Source: Microbacterium oxydans (GTDB taxonomy: Bacteria > Actinomycetota > Actinomycetes > Actinomycetales > Microbacteriaceae). From it: 64,000 nt of DNA. Below are positions 1 through 9,023 of the stretch, piece after piece (the first letter of the stretch is position 1; each line of letters starts with the position of its first letter). The stretch covers positions 124,001-188,000 of the forward strand of contig NZ_BJOG01000002.1 in the NCBI RefSeq assembly GCF_006540085.1, read 5' to 3'. Below the pieces are notes generated by a model. That model saw only the letters and a program-made list of their open reading frames with translations, ran no database searches and was not told where the DNA came from. A program made the translations under genes and the position numbers.

Positions 1-1
1 G

Positions 2-526
2 CTGGAGAGCCGGGTCTCGGGCGCGCTGCCTCCGCTGCGGATGCCGGACGTGGTCTGGCGGGCGGGCGTCGACCTCGCGCCCCTCGATGCGGCGGATGAA
101 CGCGATCGGCGCTGGCTGCGTGGGCTCGTGTGGCCGGGAGAGGAGGGGCGGGAGGAGCGCATCGATGCCGCGCTCGAAATTGCGGCATCGGATCCGCCTC
201 TGATCGTCGCCGGCGATGCCCTCGAGGAGATCGATGCGCTCGCCGCGGCGGCGCCGAGCGGGGCGACCCTGGTCGTCACCACGCCGGGTGTGCTGGTCCA
301 TATCCCGAGGGCCCGGAGGGAGGCGCTGGTCGCGCGCATCTCCGCTCTGGACGCCCGGTGGGTCACGATCGATCCGCCCGGTGCCCTCGATGTCTGGGAG
401 CCGCCGGTCGAGGGCGACGACTGGCCGGGATTCGTGGTGGCGCTCGACGGACGGGTGCGCGCGGCCGCAGATCCGCTCGGGGGCTGGTGGGAGTGGCGAA
501 CGGCTTCGCTGTCTGATGCGTCCTAA
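2..526 (+). CDS. DUF2332 family protein, 3' part (5' truncated by window edge)
   Basis: The reading frame is open from the first complete codon (base 2) through a stop at 524-526, so only the last 174 codons are visible. The segment around the first Met reads LPPLRMPDVVWRAGVDLAPL, which I recognise as the conserved core of the actinobacterial DUF2332 family. The Met at base 41 is inside that core and is not the real start. No biochemical function is established for the family and no signal peptide or membrane segment is visible. The next gene starts 9 bp downstream on the same strand. Confidence 0.75.
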   Translation: MESRVSGALPPLRMPDVVWRAGVDLAPLDAADERDRRWLRGLVWPGEEGREERIDAALEIAASDPPLIVAGDALEEIDALAAAAPSGATLVVTTPGVLVHIPRARREALVARISALDARWVTIDPPGALDVWEPPVEGDDWPGFVVALDGRVRAAADPLGGWWEWRTASLSDAS

Positions 527-535
527 CCTGGACTC

Positions 536-793
536 ATGCTCGGAGATCTCACGGAGCGCGACCGCGCGATCCTCGCCCTGGAGGTCGCTTGGCCACGCCA
601 TGGATCGGCCAAGGAAGAGGTCATCCGAGCTCAGCTCGGGATGAGCGCCGCCCGGTACTACCAGCTCCTCGGACGCCTGATCGAGTCGGAGGCCGCCCTG
701 GAGTACGACCCCATGCTGGTGCGGAGATTGCGCCGGATCAGGGATTCACGCGCCAGGCAGAGGTCGGCTCGGATACCGGGCTTCGTCGGCTGA
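536..793 (+). CDS. DUF3263 family small protein
   Basis: An 85-residue protein starting MLGDLTERDRAILALE with a WPRHGSAKEEVIRAQLG segment and a YYQLL(G)RLIE helix, the conserved DUF3263 pattern of actinobacteria; it looks like a small helix-turn-helix fold, but the function is unknown. TAACCT at 524-529 followed by six bases and ATG suggests a leaderless transcript whose -10 element overlaps the stop codon of the upstream gene. The following gene encodes a LytR_C protein, the same order as Rv0430-Rv0431 in mycobacteria, which supports the call. Confidence 0.85.
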   Translation: MLGDLTERDRAILALEVAWPRHGSAKEEVIRAQLGMSAARYYQLLGRLIESEAALEYDPMLVRRLRRIRDSRARQRSARIPGFVG

Positions 794-874
794 AGCGACT
801 CGAGGAAGGCTCTCGGAACGAGCAGTGCCGCGCCGGAGAACGGATTGCCAGGAAGGTGCCGCTAGCATCGAGGG

Positions 875-1441
875 GTGTCCAAGCCCTCCCGCGATCGCTT
901 CGATGACGTTCCCCGTTCCACCGGACGGGTGGGAGCGCATCGCGCCGAAGCTCCGGGGATGAACGGCTGGGTCGTGCTGCTGTGGTCCTTCGTCGCCGCT
1001 CTGGTGCTCATCATCGCCGGCATCTTCGGATCGCTCGTGGTCATGGGACGCATCTCCCTCTTCCCCGAGGCCGCTCCCAGCGCCGTTCCCACCCCGGTGG
1101 AGACGGGCGTGGTGGACACCTCCATCTCCGTGATGATCCTCAACGGCACGCCGGAGGAAGGGCTCGACACCCAGATGCGCGACCTGCTCATCAACAACGG
1201 ATGGGCGTCGGAGAACGTCTTCGCCGGTGACAGCTCCAGCCAGGACTTCGCCACCACGACCGTGTTCTACGTCAACGACGAGGACGAACTCGCGGCGATC
1301 GGACTGGCGAACGTGCTCGGTGGAGCGGCCGTGCAGCAGAGCGACTACTACTCGGGTCAGACCGAGGAGGGCAACAAGCAGTTCACAGTGGTCATCGGCC
1401 TCGATCGATCGAGCTCGGCCGGCGAGACGCCCACCCCCTGA
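875..1441 (+). CDS. LytR C-terminal domain membrane protein (VirR-like context)
   Basis: 188 residues with a GTG start. A cytoplasmic N-terminus of about 30 residues is followed by one membrane segment (about 32-55, rich in V, L, A and I) and an extracytoplasmic LytR_C domain (about 85-180; VMILNGTPEEGLDTQMRDLL is typical). The family is anchored in the envelope; the mycobacterial relative VirR affects envelope integrity and vesicle release, but transferring that role here is inference. TAGCAT at 863-868 lies six bases before the GTG, so the mRNA is probably leaderless. It sits between DUF3263 and groEL. Confidence 0.8.
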   Translation: MSKPSRDRFDDVPRSTGRVGAHRAEAPGMNGWVVLLWSFVAALVLIIAGIFGSLVVMGRISLFPEAAPSAVPTPVETGVVDTSISVMILNGTPEEGLDTQMRDLLINNGWASENVFAGDSSSQDFATTTVFYVNDEDELAAIGLANVLGGAAVQQSDYYSGQTEEGNKQFTVVIGLDRSSSAGETPTP

Positions 1442-1468
1442 CCTCGGCCGGTGCCGTACCTCCGGCGG

Positions 1469-1495
1469 CTTGCACTCGAAGGTGTCGAGTGCCAG
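1469..1495 (+). promoter_or_regulatory. Degenerate CIRCE-like HrcA operator (upstream copy)
   Basis: Inverted repeat with arms CTTGCACTC and GAGTGCCAG separated by exactly nine bases. The GCACTC/GAGTGC core and spacing match CIRCE; the outer bases deviate. TTGCAC (1470-1475) could also serve as a -35 with CAGAAT (1493-1498) as a -10, spacer 17, so HrcA binding would cover the groEL promoter. Confidence 0.6.
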
Positions 1496-1502
1496 AATGG
1501 CG

Positions 1503-1529
1503 TTAGCACTCTCTCACTCTGAGTGCTAA
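1503..1529 (+). promoter_or_regulatory. CIRCE element (HrcA operator), perfect
   Basis: TTAGCACTC (1503-1511), nine bases, GAGTGCTAA (1521-1529): an exact match to the CIRCE consensus. It lies 36 bases before the groEL start, in the predicted 5' leader, and implies heat-inducible repression by HrcA. Confidence 0.95.
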
Positions 1530-3185
<1,656 letters not shown>

Positions 3186-3200
3186 TCCTGCCTTCATGAC

Positions 3201-3234
3201 AGAACGCCCCCGGCTTCGGCCGGGGGCGTTCTGC
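3201..3234. terminator. Terminator hairpin between groEL and the WXG100 gene
   Basis: A perfect 15-bp GC-rich stem (3201-3215 with 3220-3234) closed by a TTCG tetraloop, 16 bases after the groEL stop. It is symmetric and lies between convergent genes, so it can stop both transcripts; there is no long T-run. Confidence 0.85.
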
Positions 3235-3248
3235 GTTCACGGCGCGTG

Positions 3249-3536
3249 TCAGCGGAAGAGGCTGGCGGAGTACTGATCGGCGTCCGCGTACTGGGTGGCG
3301 ACGGAGCCGAGCGAGGTGCCGATCGATTCGAGGACCTGTTCCACGTGGATCTGTGCGCCCTGCCACTGCTCAGCGCAGTTCTGAAAGGCGTTGGACGCGG
3401 TGCCCGACCAGGTCGACTGCAGCTGCCGGAGCTGAGACATCAGGGTCGCAGACTCGCTCTGGAGGCGCTCGATGGTGGCGCGTGTCGCACCGTGAGCGGC
3501 GTGGACGGCTTCGGTGTCGACGGTGAAGACAGACAT
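3249..3536 (-). CDS. WXG100 family (EsxA-like) protein, orphan
   Basis: 95 residues from ATG at 3536, preceded by AAGGAGTTCCC as ribosome-binding site; the longer frame upstream has no such support. The Trp-x-Gly turn of the WXG100 family is visible as STWSGTA near residue 45, between two long amphipathic helices. WXG100 proteins are small helical hairpins usually exported by type VII secretion. No EccC-type ATPase, LXG toxin or other secretion gene is nearby, so export is only inferred from the family. It is followed at a distance by a two-component system on the same strand. Confidence 0.85.
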   Translation of the reverse strand: MSVFTVDTEAVHAAHGATRATIERLQSESATLMSQLRQLQSTWSGTASNAFQNCAEQWQGAQIHVEQVLESIGTSLGSVATQYADADQYSASLFR

Positions 3537-3658
3537 GGGAACTCCTTCTCGTAGGGGTTCCGAGGCTAGACGGGGCCCGGCCAGATGAAGACGCACCAGG
3601 GGGCCGGGAACCGCGTCCTGTGCGCAACCCGGGGAACGCGACCCTCCGTGCAGTGACG

Positions 3659-5353
3659 TCAGGGGAGGTCGACGCGATCGAGTGGCTGCGTGTCTTCCAG
3701 GAGGTGCGCAGGCGTTGCCCGTGCCGGCGCGAGCGGAAGCGTCACGGTGAACGTCGCGCCGCCGCCCGGGGTCTCCGACACGTCGACACCACCGTGAAGC
3801 GCCTTCAGGATGGACGCGACGATCGCGAGTCCGAGGCCGGAGCCGCCGGTCTCCCGCGCGCGTGAGGTGTCGGCCCGCCAGAAGCGCTCGAAGATCTGCT
3901 CCCGGATCTGCGGCGGGATGCCTTCGCCGTGGTCGACGATCGCGATGCTCGCTGTGCCCGCGGCACGGTCGGAGTCGACGACGATCTCGATGGGGCCGTC
4001 CTCAGGGGAGAACCGACGCGCGTTGCCCAACAGGTTCGTCACCACCTGGCGCACCTTGTTCTCTTCGCCGAGCACGATCGGGGGAGTGCGCACAGGGAGG
4101 TCCGGAACCTCGGTGAAGTCGATCACCGGAGCCTTCTCCTGCTGACGGGACCGGCGGCGAAGCCGGGAGAGCGTGGCGCGGGAAAGCCCGCGGGGGGTCG
4201 GCTGCTCGAGAGGTTGAAGGGGCGGGATCTCATGCAGGGGGATCACGGTCTTGCTGTCGGCCGTCCGGTCGATCACCGTGACGGTCCTACCGGGGGCAGC
4301 GGCACGGAGGTCGAGCGCTGCATCCCGCGCGATCGGGCGGAGATCGAGCGGCACGATCTCGGGCTCGCGCTCCTCATCCAGCCGCGCGAGCGCAAGCAGG
4401 TCCTCCACCAGGACGCCCATCCTGATGGCCTCCTTCTCGATGCGCTCCATGGCCCGAGCGGTGTCCTCCTCGCCCTTGATGGCACCCATCCGGTAGAGCT
4501 CCGCGTAGCCCCGCACGCTCACCAGCGGGGTGCGCAGCTCGTGGCTCGCATCCCCGATGAATCGCCGCATGTGCTGTACGGTGCGGTCCCGTTGCGCGAG
4601 TGAGGCGTCGACACGGTCGAGCATCGTGTTGATGGCGGTGTTGAGGCGACCGACCTCCGTCGTCGGTTCGAGGTCGGTCAGCCGCTGACGGAAGTCGCCG
4701 GCGGCGATCGACATGGCCGTGGCCTCGACCTGACCCAGACGGCGGAACGTGAGCGTGACGAGCCCGCGGGTGAGGAGCGCGGCGATCAGGATGGTGATCA
4801 GGGCGATCGTGATGTAGATGCCGAAGTACTGACTGATGATGCGATCGGCGGGCGCGAGGGGGAGGGCCACCAGCTGGATGCGCAGGACCCCGCCCTCCGA
4901 AGGGACGACGGCGACCGCGGCGTGGAACAGCTCCCCGTCGGCTCCGGTCATCTCGAGCGGGATCTGATCCGTGTTGGCCGTCGCCTTGGCGAGCGAATAC
5001 TTGGACGGGAAGAGGGGAGCCTGGCCCGAGGTGCCGCGAGCGGTCGCACGCAGTTCGCCCGTCGCATCGTAGATCGCGAAGGAGAAGTCGCGCGGCTGCT
5101 CGTCGCGCGGGCTGTACGTGGTGACGCCGTCGACCGTCACCGAGTCGAAGTAGCGCTCGACCAGATCGCTCGACACCAGAGCGGGCAGCTGCGCGTCGAT
5201 GTTCGCGACCAGGGCGTTGCGCAGGATCGGCACGGTGCCGATGCCGGCGATGAGCAGTCCGAGCGCGAGCACCGCGACGGTGACGCCGGTGACCTTCGCG
5301 CGAAGACTGATGCGCCGCCACCAGCTGGTGACCGCATCGGGCTTGTGCGCCAT
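3659..5353 (-). CDS. Membrane sensor histidine kinase (OmpR-type partner)
   Basis: 564 residues. Membrane segments at about 20-45 and 176-203 flank a 130-residue external sensor region; then HAMP (205-255), HisKA with phospho-acceptor His271 in SHELRTPLVSV, and an ATPase domain with N box around N440/N444, G1 DHGEGIP (474-480) and G2 GGSGLGLA (503-510). All catalytic motifs are intact. Odd: about 60 extra Arg/Pro-rich residues (361-425) sit between HisKA and the N box. GAGGAGG lies just before the ATG. The cognate response regulator ends 61 bp upstream, so they form a two-gene operon. The signal is unknown; similar pairs include MprAB and TcrXY. Confidence 0.92.
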   Translation of the reverse strand: MAHKPDAVTSWWRRISLRAKVTGVTVAVLALGLLIAGIGTVPILRNALVANIDAQLPALVSSDLVERYFDSVTVDGVTTYSPRDEQPRDFSFAIYDATGELRATARGTSGQAPLFPSKYSLAKATANTDQIPLEMTGADGELFHAAVAVVPSEGGVLRIQLVALPLAPADRIISQYFGIYITIALITILIAALLTRGLVTLTFRRLGQVEATAMSIAAGDFRQRLTDLEPTTEVGRLNTAINTMLDRVDASLAQRDRTVQHMRRFIGDASHELRTPLVSVRGYAELYRMGAIKGEEDTARAMERIEKEAIRMGVLVEDLLALARLDEEREPEIVPLDLRPIARDAALDLRAAAPGRTVTVIDRTADSKTVIPLHEIPPLQPLEQPTPRGLSRATLSRLRRRSRQQEKAPVIDFTEVPDLPVRTPPIVLGEENKVRQVVTNLLGNARRFSPEDGPIEIVVDSDRAAGTASIAIVDHGEGIPPQIREQIFERFWRADTSRARETGGSGLGLAIVASILKALHGGVDVSETPGGGATFTVTLPLAPARATPAHLLEDTQPLDRVDLP

Positions 5354-5414
5354 GCGGTCCTCCTCGGTGCGGCGACACCACCGTGAGACGGTGGCGGTGA
5401 TGGTGCGGTGGTCG

Positions 5415-6107
5415 TCAGACCGTCTTGCCGACCTTCAGCATGTATCCGAAGCCGCGCTTGGTCTGGATGAGCGACTCCTCGGTGTGCGGATCGATCTTGC
5501 GGCGCAGGTACGAGATGTAGCTCTCCACGATGCCGGCGTCGCCGTTGAAGTCGTACTCCCACACGTGGTCGAGGATCTGCGCCTTCGACAGCACGCGGTT
5601 CGGGTTGAGCATCAGGTAGCGGAGCAGCTTGAACTCGGTCGGGCTCAACTCGATCGGTTCCTTGCCGACGTGGACGTCGTGCGTGTCCTGGTCCATGGAC
5701 AGCTCGCCGGCGCGGATGATCGACTCCTCGTCGGCCTGCATCGTGCGGCGGAGGATAGCCTGTGCCCTGGCCACGATCTCGTCGAGGCTGAAGGGCTTCG
5801 TGACATAGTCGTCCCCGCCCGCGTTGAGACCCTCGATCTTGTCGTCGGTGCCGTCCTTGGCGGTCAGGAACAGGATCGGCGCGGTGAACCCGGCGCCACG
5901 GAGACGCTTCGTCACGCTGAAGCCGTTCATGTCGGGCAGCATGACGTCCAGGATGATCAGGTCCGGCTCCTCTTCGAGGACGGCCGAGATCGTCGCGGCG
6001 CCGTTGGCGACCGTCTTCACCTGGAATCCGGCGAAGCTGAGACCCGTGGAGAGCAGGTCACGGATGTTGGGTTCGTCGTCGACGACCAGGATGCGCGGAG
6101 CAGTCAT
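5415..6107 (-). CDS. OmpR/PhoB-family response regulator
   Basis: 230 residues: an N-terminal receiver domain (acidic D10/D11, phospho-acceptor D54 in LDVMLPD, T82, K104 in TKPFS) and a C-terminal winged-helix DNA-binding domain (about 130-227; SPTEFKLLRYLMLNPNRVLS and SYISYLRRKID are typical). It is the likely partner of the kinase gene that follows. CATAAT (6114-6119, reverse strand) with six bases to the ATG suggests a leaderless transcript and a divergent arrangement with the protease gene. Target genes cannot be seen. Confidence 0.95.
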   Translation of the reverse strand: MTAPRILVVDDEPNIRDLLSTGLSFAGFQVKTVANGAATISAVLEEEPDLIILDVMLPDMNGFSVTKRLRGAGFTAPILFLTAKDGTDDKIEGLNAGGDDYVTKPFSLDEIVARAQAILRRTMQADEESIIRAGELSMDQDTHDVHVGKEPIELSPTEFKLLRYLMLNPNRVLSKAQILDHVWEYDFNGDAGIVESYISYLRRKIDPHTEESLIQTKRGFGYMLKVGKTV

Positions 6108-6270
6108 GTCCCCATTATGGTGACTCCGGCCATGTGGATGCTGACTATTGTGCGGAACGGCGTCGACTCGCGCGTTCGCGCCGGCCTTCGTGAGCCGTGT
6201 ATCGGCATCGGGGAACGGGATCGTCCCGCGGTCGGATGCGTCGCATAGCCGGACCCGGGAGGATCGAGGT

Positions 6271-7335
6271 ATGAGCTCTCACGAGGACGACGTCGCCGCC
6301 CCGGAAACTCCCGCCGCACGGGCCGATCGCCCCGACGGGGAGGAACTCGCATACCATCGGCTGGCACACCTGCGGCCACGGTATCGCTGGTGGCGCATGC
6401 TGCTCACGGGGCTCGTCGGCATCGCTCTCTATGTCGTGATCCTGCTGATCGTGATCGTGCCTCTCGCGATCATGTCGATGTTCATCCCCGGGGGGCGCGT
6501 CGAATCAGAGGTGCTCCTCAGCACCACGCAGTTCTTCGATCTCGATCGGCCCTGGCTGCTCGTCGCGCTGGTTCTTCCCCTGATCCTGATGATCCCGGCG
6601 CTGCTGCTGGCGTCACGCCTCATCGAAGGGCGCGGGGTGGGACTGCTGTCCTCCGTGACCGGGCGCCTTCGCATGGCATGGCTCGGGAAGAGCCTGCTGC
6701 TGGCCCTGGCGGTGTTCCTCGTCTATTTCGCCGTCGTGTTGGGCTGGTCGGCGCTGAGCGGCGACGCGGTGACCGCCGACTTCTCCCACCCCCGGCTGTG
6801 GACGATGGTGCTGCTGGTCCTGCTGCTGATCCCGTTGCAGGCTGCCGCCGAAGAGTATGTCTTCCGCGGGTACCTGATGCAGTTGGTCGGTGGCTGGCTA
6901 CGCCATCCTGCCTTCGCCATCCTCCTGCCCGTGCCGATCTTCGTCCTCGGTCATGGGTACGACGTGTGGGGTGCGGCCAGCGTCGGGATGTTCGCGATCG
7001 TCGCCGCATGGCTGACCTGGCGAACGGGGGGCCTCGAGGCGGCGATCTCGCTGCACATCGTGAATAACGTGCTCATCTTCCTGCTCGGCTCCGTCACGCT
7101 CGTCGATGCCAACGCGACCTCGGGAACGGCTGTCGATCTGTTCGCCTCGGCACTCGCGATGGTGATCTACGCCGTGCTCGCCGACCGATGGGCTGCGCGA
7201 CTCGGGATCGCGCGGACAGCGTGGCGCACGACTCCGGTGCGCGCGTCAGAGACCCATCAGCCGTCAGGGACCCATCAGCCGTCGGGGACCCACCAGCTGG
7301 GTGCGGTGCTCCACGGACGCGTCGCACGCGGGTGA
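6271..7335 (+). CDS. CPBP-family intramembrane metalloprotease
   Basis: 354 residues from ATG at 6271, with GGGAGG 11-16 bases upstream. About eight membrane segments follow a charged 38-residue N-terminus. The CAAX-protease/bacteriocin-processing signature is present: E194-E195 and R199 in AAAEEYVFRGYL, H228 in VLGHGYD, and H262 plus N266 in SLHIVNN. These residues form the metal-binding active site inside the membrane. The substrate is unknown. The C-terminus contains a short repeat THQPSG x2 plus THQLG from an 18-bp DNA repeat. It converges on the helicase gene, whose stop is 10 bp away. Confidence 0.88.
   Translation: MSSHEDDVAAPETPAARADRPDGEELAYHRLAHLRPRYRWWRMLLTGLVGIALYVVILLIVIVPLAIMSMFIPGGRVESEVLLSTTQFFDLDRPWLLVALVLPLILMIPALLLASRLIEGRGVGLLSSVTGRLRMAWLGKSLLLALAVFLVYFAVVLGWSALSGDAVTADFSHPRLWTMVLLVLLLIPLQAAAEEYVFRGYLMQLVGGWLRHPAFAILLPVPIFVLGHGYDVWGAASVGMFAIVAAWLTWRTGGLEAAISLHIVNNVLIFLLGSVTLVDANATSGTAVDLFASALAMVIYAVLADRWAARLGIARTAWRTTPVRASETHQPSGTHQPSGTHQLGAVLHGRVARG
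7249..7302 (+). repeat. Three tandem 18-bp units in the CPBP gene 3' end
   Basis: Three consecutive 18-bp units built around GACCCATCAGCCGTC, in frame (six residues per unit), encoding repeated THQPSG. The third copy is degenerate. The repeat falls in the non-catalytic C-terminal tail, where copy-number change would not disrupt the frame. Confidence 0.8.
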
Positions 7336-7345
7336 CAGGGGAGCG

Positions 7346-8986
7346 TCAGGCGGCGATCGCGTCGGAGTCCATGATCGTGTAGCTGTACCCCTGCTCGGCG
7401 AGGAAGCGCTGACGGTTCTGGGCGTAGTCCTGGTCGATCGTGTCGCGGGCCACGAGGGTGTAGAAACTCGCGGTGTGCCCCGACTGCTTCGGACGCAGCA
7501 GACGGCCCAGACGCTGGGCCTCCTCCTGGCGCGATCCGAACGATCCGGACACCTGGATGGCGACCGAGGCCTCTGGCAGGTCGATCGAGAAGTTCGCGAC
7601 CTTGGAGACCACGAGCAGCGAGATGTCACCCTCCCGGAACGCGCGGTACAGCTCTTCGCGCTCATCGACCGGGGTCGCACCCGTGATCTGCGGGGCGTTC
7701 AACGCCTCGGACAGCGATTCGAGCTGGTCGAGGTACTGCCCGATCACGAGGATGCGCTCACCCTCGTGCTTGGCGATGAGCTCGCGCACGGCTGCGACCT
7801 TCGCCGGCGCGGAGGCCGCCAGGCGATAGCGCTCGTCGTCGGTCGCGGCGGCGTACTCCAGACGGTCGCTCGGCGGCAGGTCGACCCGCACCTCGTAGCA
7901 GGCGGCGGGCGAGATGAAGCCCTGCGCCTCGATCTGCTTCCAGGGGGCGTCGAAGCGCTTCGGCCCGATCAGGCTGAACACATCGCCTTCGCGACCGTCT
8001 TCACGCACCAGGGTGGCGGTGAGGCCGATGCGACGACGCGCCTGCAGGTCGGCGGTGAGCTTGAACACGGGGGCGGGAAGGAGGTGGACCTCGTCGTACA
8101 CGATGAGGCCCCAGTCGAGGGCGTCGAGCAGTGCGAGGTGCGCGTACTCGCCCTTCCGCTTCGCCGTGAGGATCTGATAGGTGGCGATCGTGACGGGCTT
8201 GACCTCCTTGGCCTGCCCGGAGTACTCGCCGATCTCCTCGGGGGTGAGGCTGGTGCGCTTGAGCAGCTCGTCGCGCCACTGCCGTGCCGAGACGGTGTTC
8301 GTCACGAGGATGAGGGTCGTCGTCTTGGTCGCTGCCATCGCTCCGGCACCGACGATCGTCTTGCCGGCGCCGCAGGGGAGCACGACCACGCCCGAGCCGT
8401 CCTTCGAGAACGCGTCGACGGCATCCTGTTGGTAGGGGCGGATGTGCCAGCCGTCCTCGGCGAGGTCGATCTCGTGGGGAGTTCCCGGGGTGTAGCCCGC
8501 CAGGTCTTCCGCCGGCCAGCCGATCTTCAGAAGCTCCTGCTTGATCTGGCCGCGTGCCCATGCGTCGATGACGAAGGTCTCGGGGGCCGGGTGCCCGATG
8601 AGAAGGGGCTGGATGCGCTTGTTGTTCGCGACCTGTGCCAGCACGGCGGGATCGGAGGAGCGCAGGATCAGGGTGCCCTCGTCGTCGCGCTCGATCACCA
8701 GCCGGCCGTAGCGGTTCACCGTCTCCCGCAGGTCGACCGCGACGGACGGCGGGACCGGGAAGCGGGACCAGCGATCGAGCGTCTCGAGCATGTCCTCTGC
8801 GGTGTGCCCTGCGGCGCGGGCGTTCCACAGACCGAGCCGCGTGATGCGGTAGGTGTGGATGTGCTCGGGAGCGCGCTCCAGCTCGGCGAAGATCGCCAGT
8901 TCGTGGCGGGCGCTCTCGGCATCGGCGTGGGCGACTTCGAGCAGCACTGTGCGATCGCTCTGGACGATCAAGGGGCCATCAGACAT
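7346..8986 (-). CDS. DNA repair helicase XPB (SF2)
   Basis: 546 residues from ATG at 8986. An N-terminal damage-recognition-like region (1-180) precedes helicase domain 1 with the Q-like RPYQQDAV segment, Walker A LPCGAGKT (203-210), DEVH box (298-301), the GLTATLVRED motif that includes the XPB RED residues, and helicase domain 2 ending in QRLGRLLRPKQSG. XPB is a 3'-5' helicase; bacterial members are linked to repair but their role is poorly defined. TAAACT eight bases upstream suggests a leaderless start. The upstream gene encodes a helicase-associated protein. Confidence 0.93.
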   Translation of the reverse strand: MSDGPLIVQSDRTVLLEVAHADAESARHELAIFAELERAPEHIHTYRITRLGLWNARAAGHTAEDMLETLDRWSRFPVPPSVAVDLRETVNRYGRLVIERDDEGTLILRSSDPAVLAQVANNKRIQPLLIGHPAPETFVIDAWARGQIKQELLKIGWPAEDLAGYTPGTPHEIDLAEDGWHIRPYQQDAVDAFSKDGSGVVVLPCGAGKTIVGAGAMAATKTTTLILVTNTVSARQWRDELLKRTSLTPEEIGEYSGQAKEVKPVTIATYQILTAKRKGEYAHLALLDALDWGLIVYDEVHLLPAPVFKLTADLQARRRIGLTATLVREDGREGDVFSLIGPKRFDAPWKQIEAQGFISPAACYEVRVDLPPSDRLEYAAATDDERYRLAASAPAKVAAVRELIAKHEGERILVIGQYLDQLESLSEALNAPQITGATPVDEREELYRAFREGDISLLVVSKVANFSIDLPEASVAIQVSGSFGSRQEEAQRLGRLLRPKQSGHTASFYTLVARDTIDQDYAQNRQRFLAEQGYSYTIMDSDAIAA

Positions 8987-9023
8987 AGCTGACCAGTTTA
9001 GCGGTCGCCCGATGCGCAGGGCC

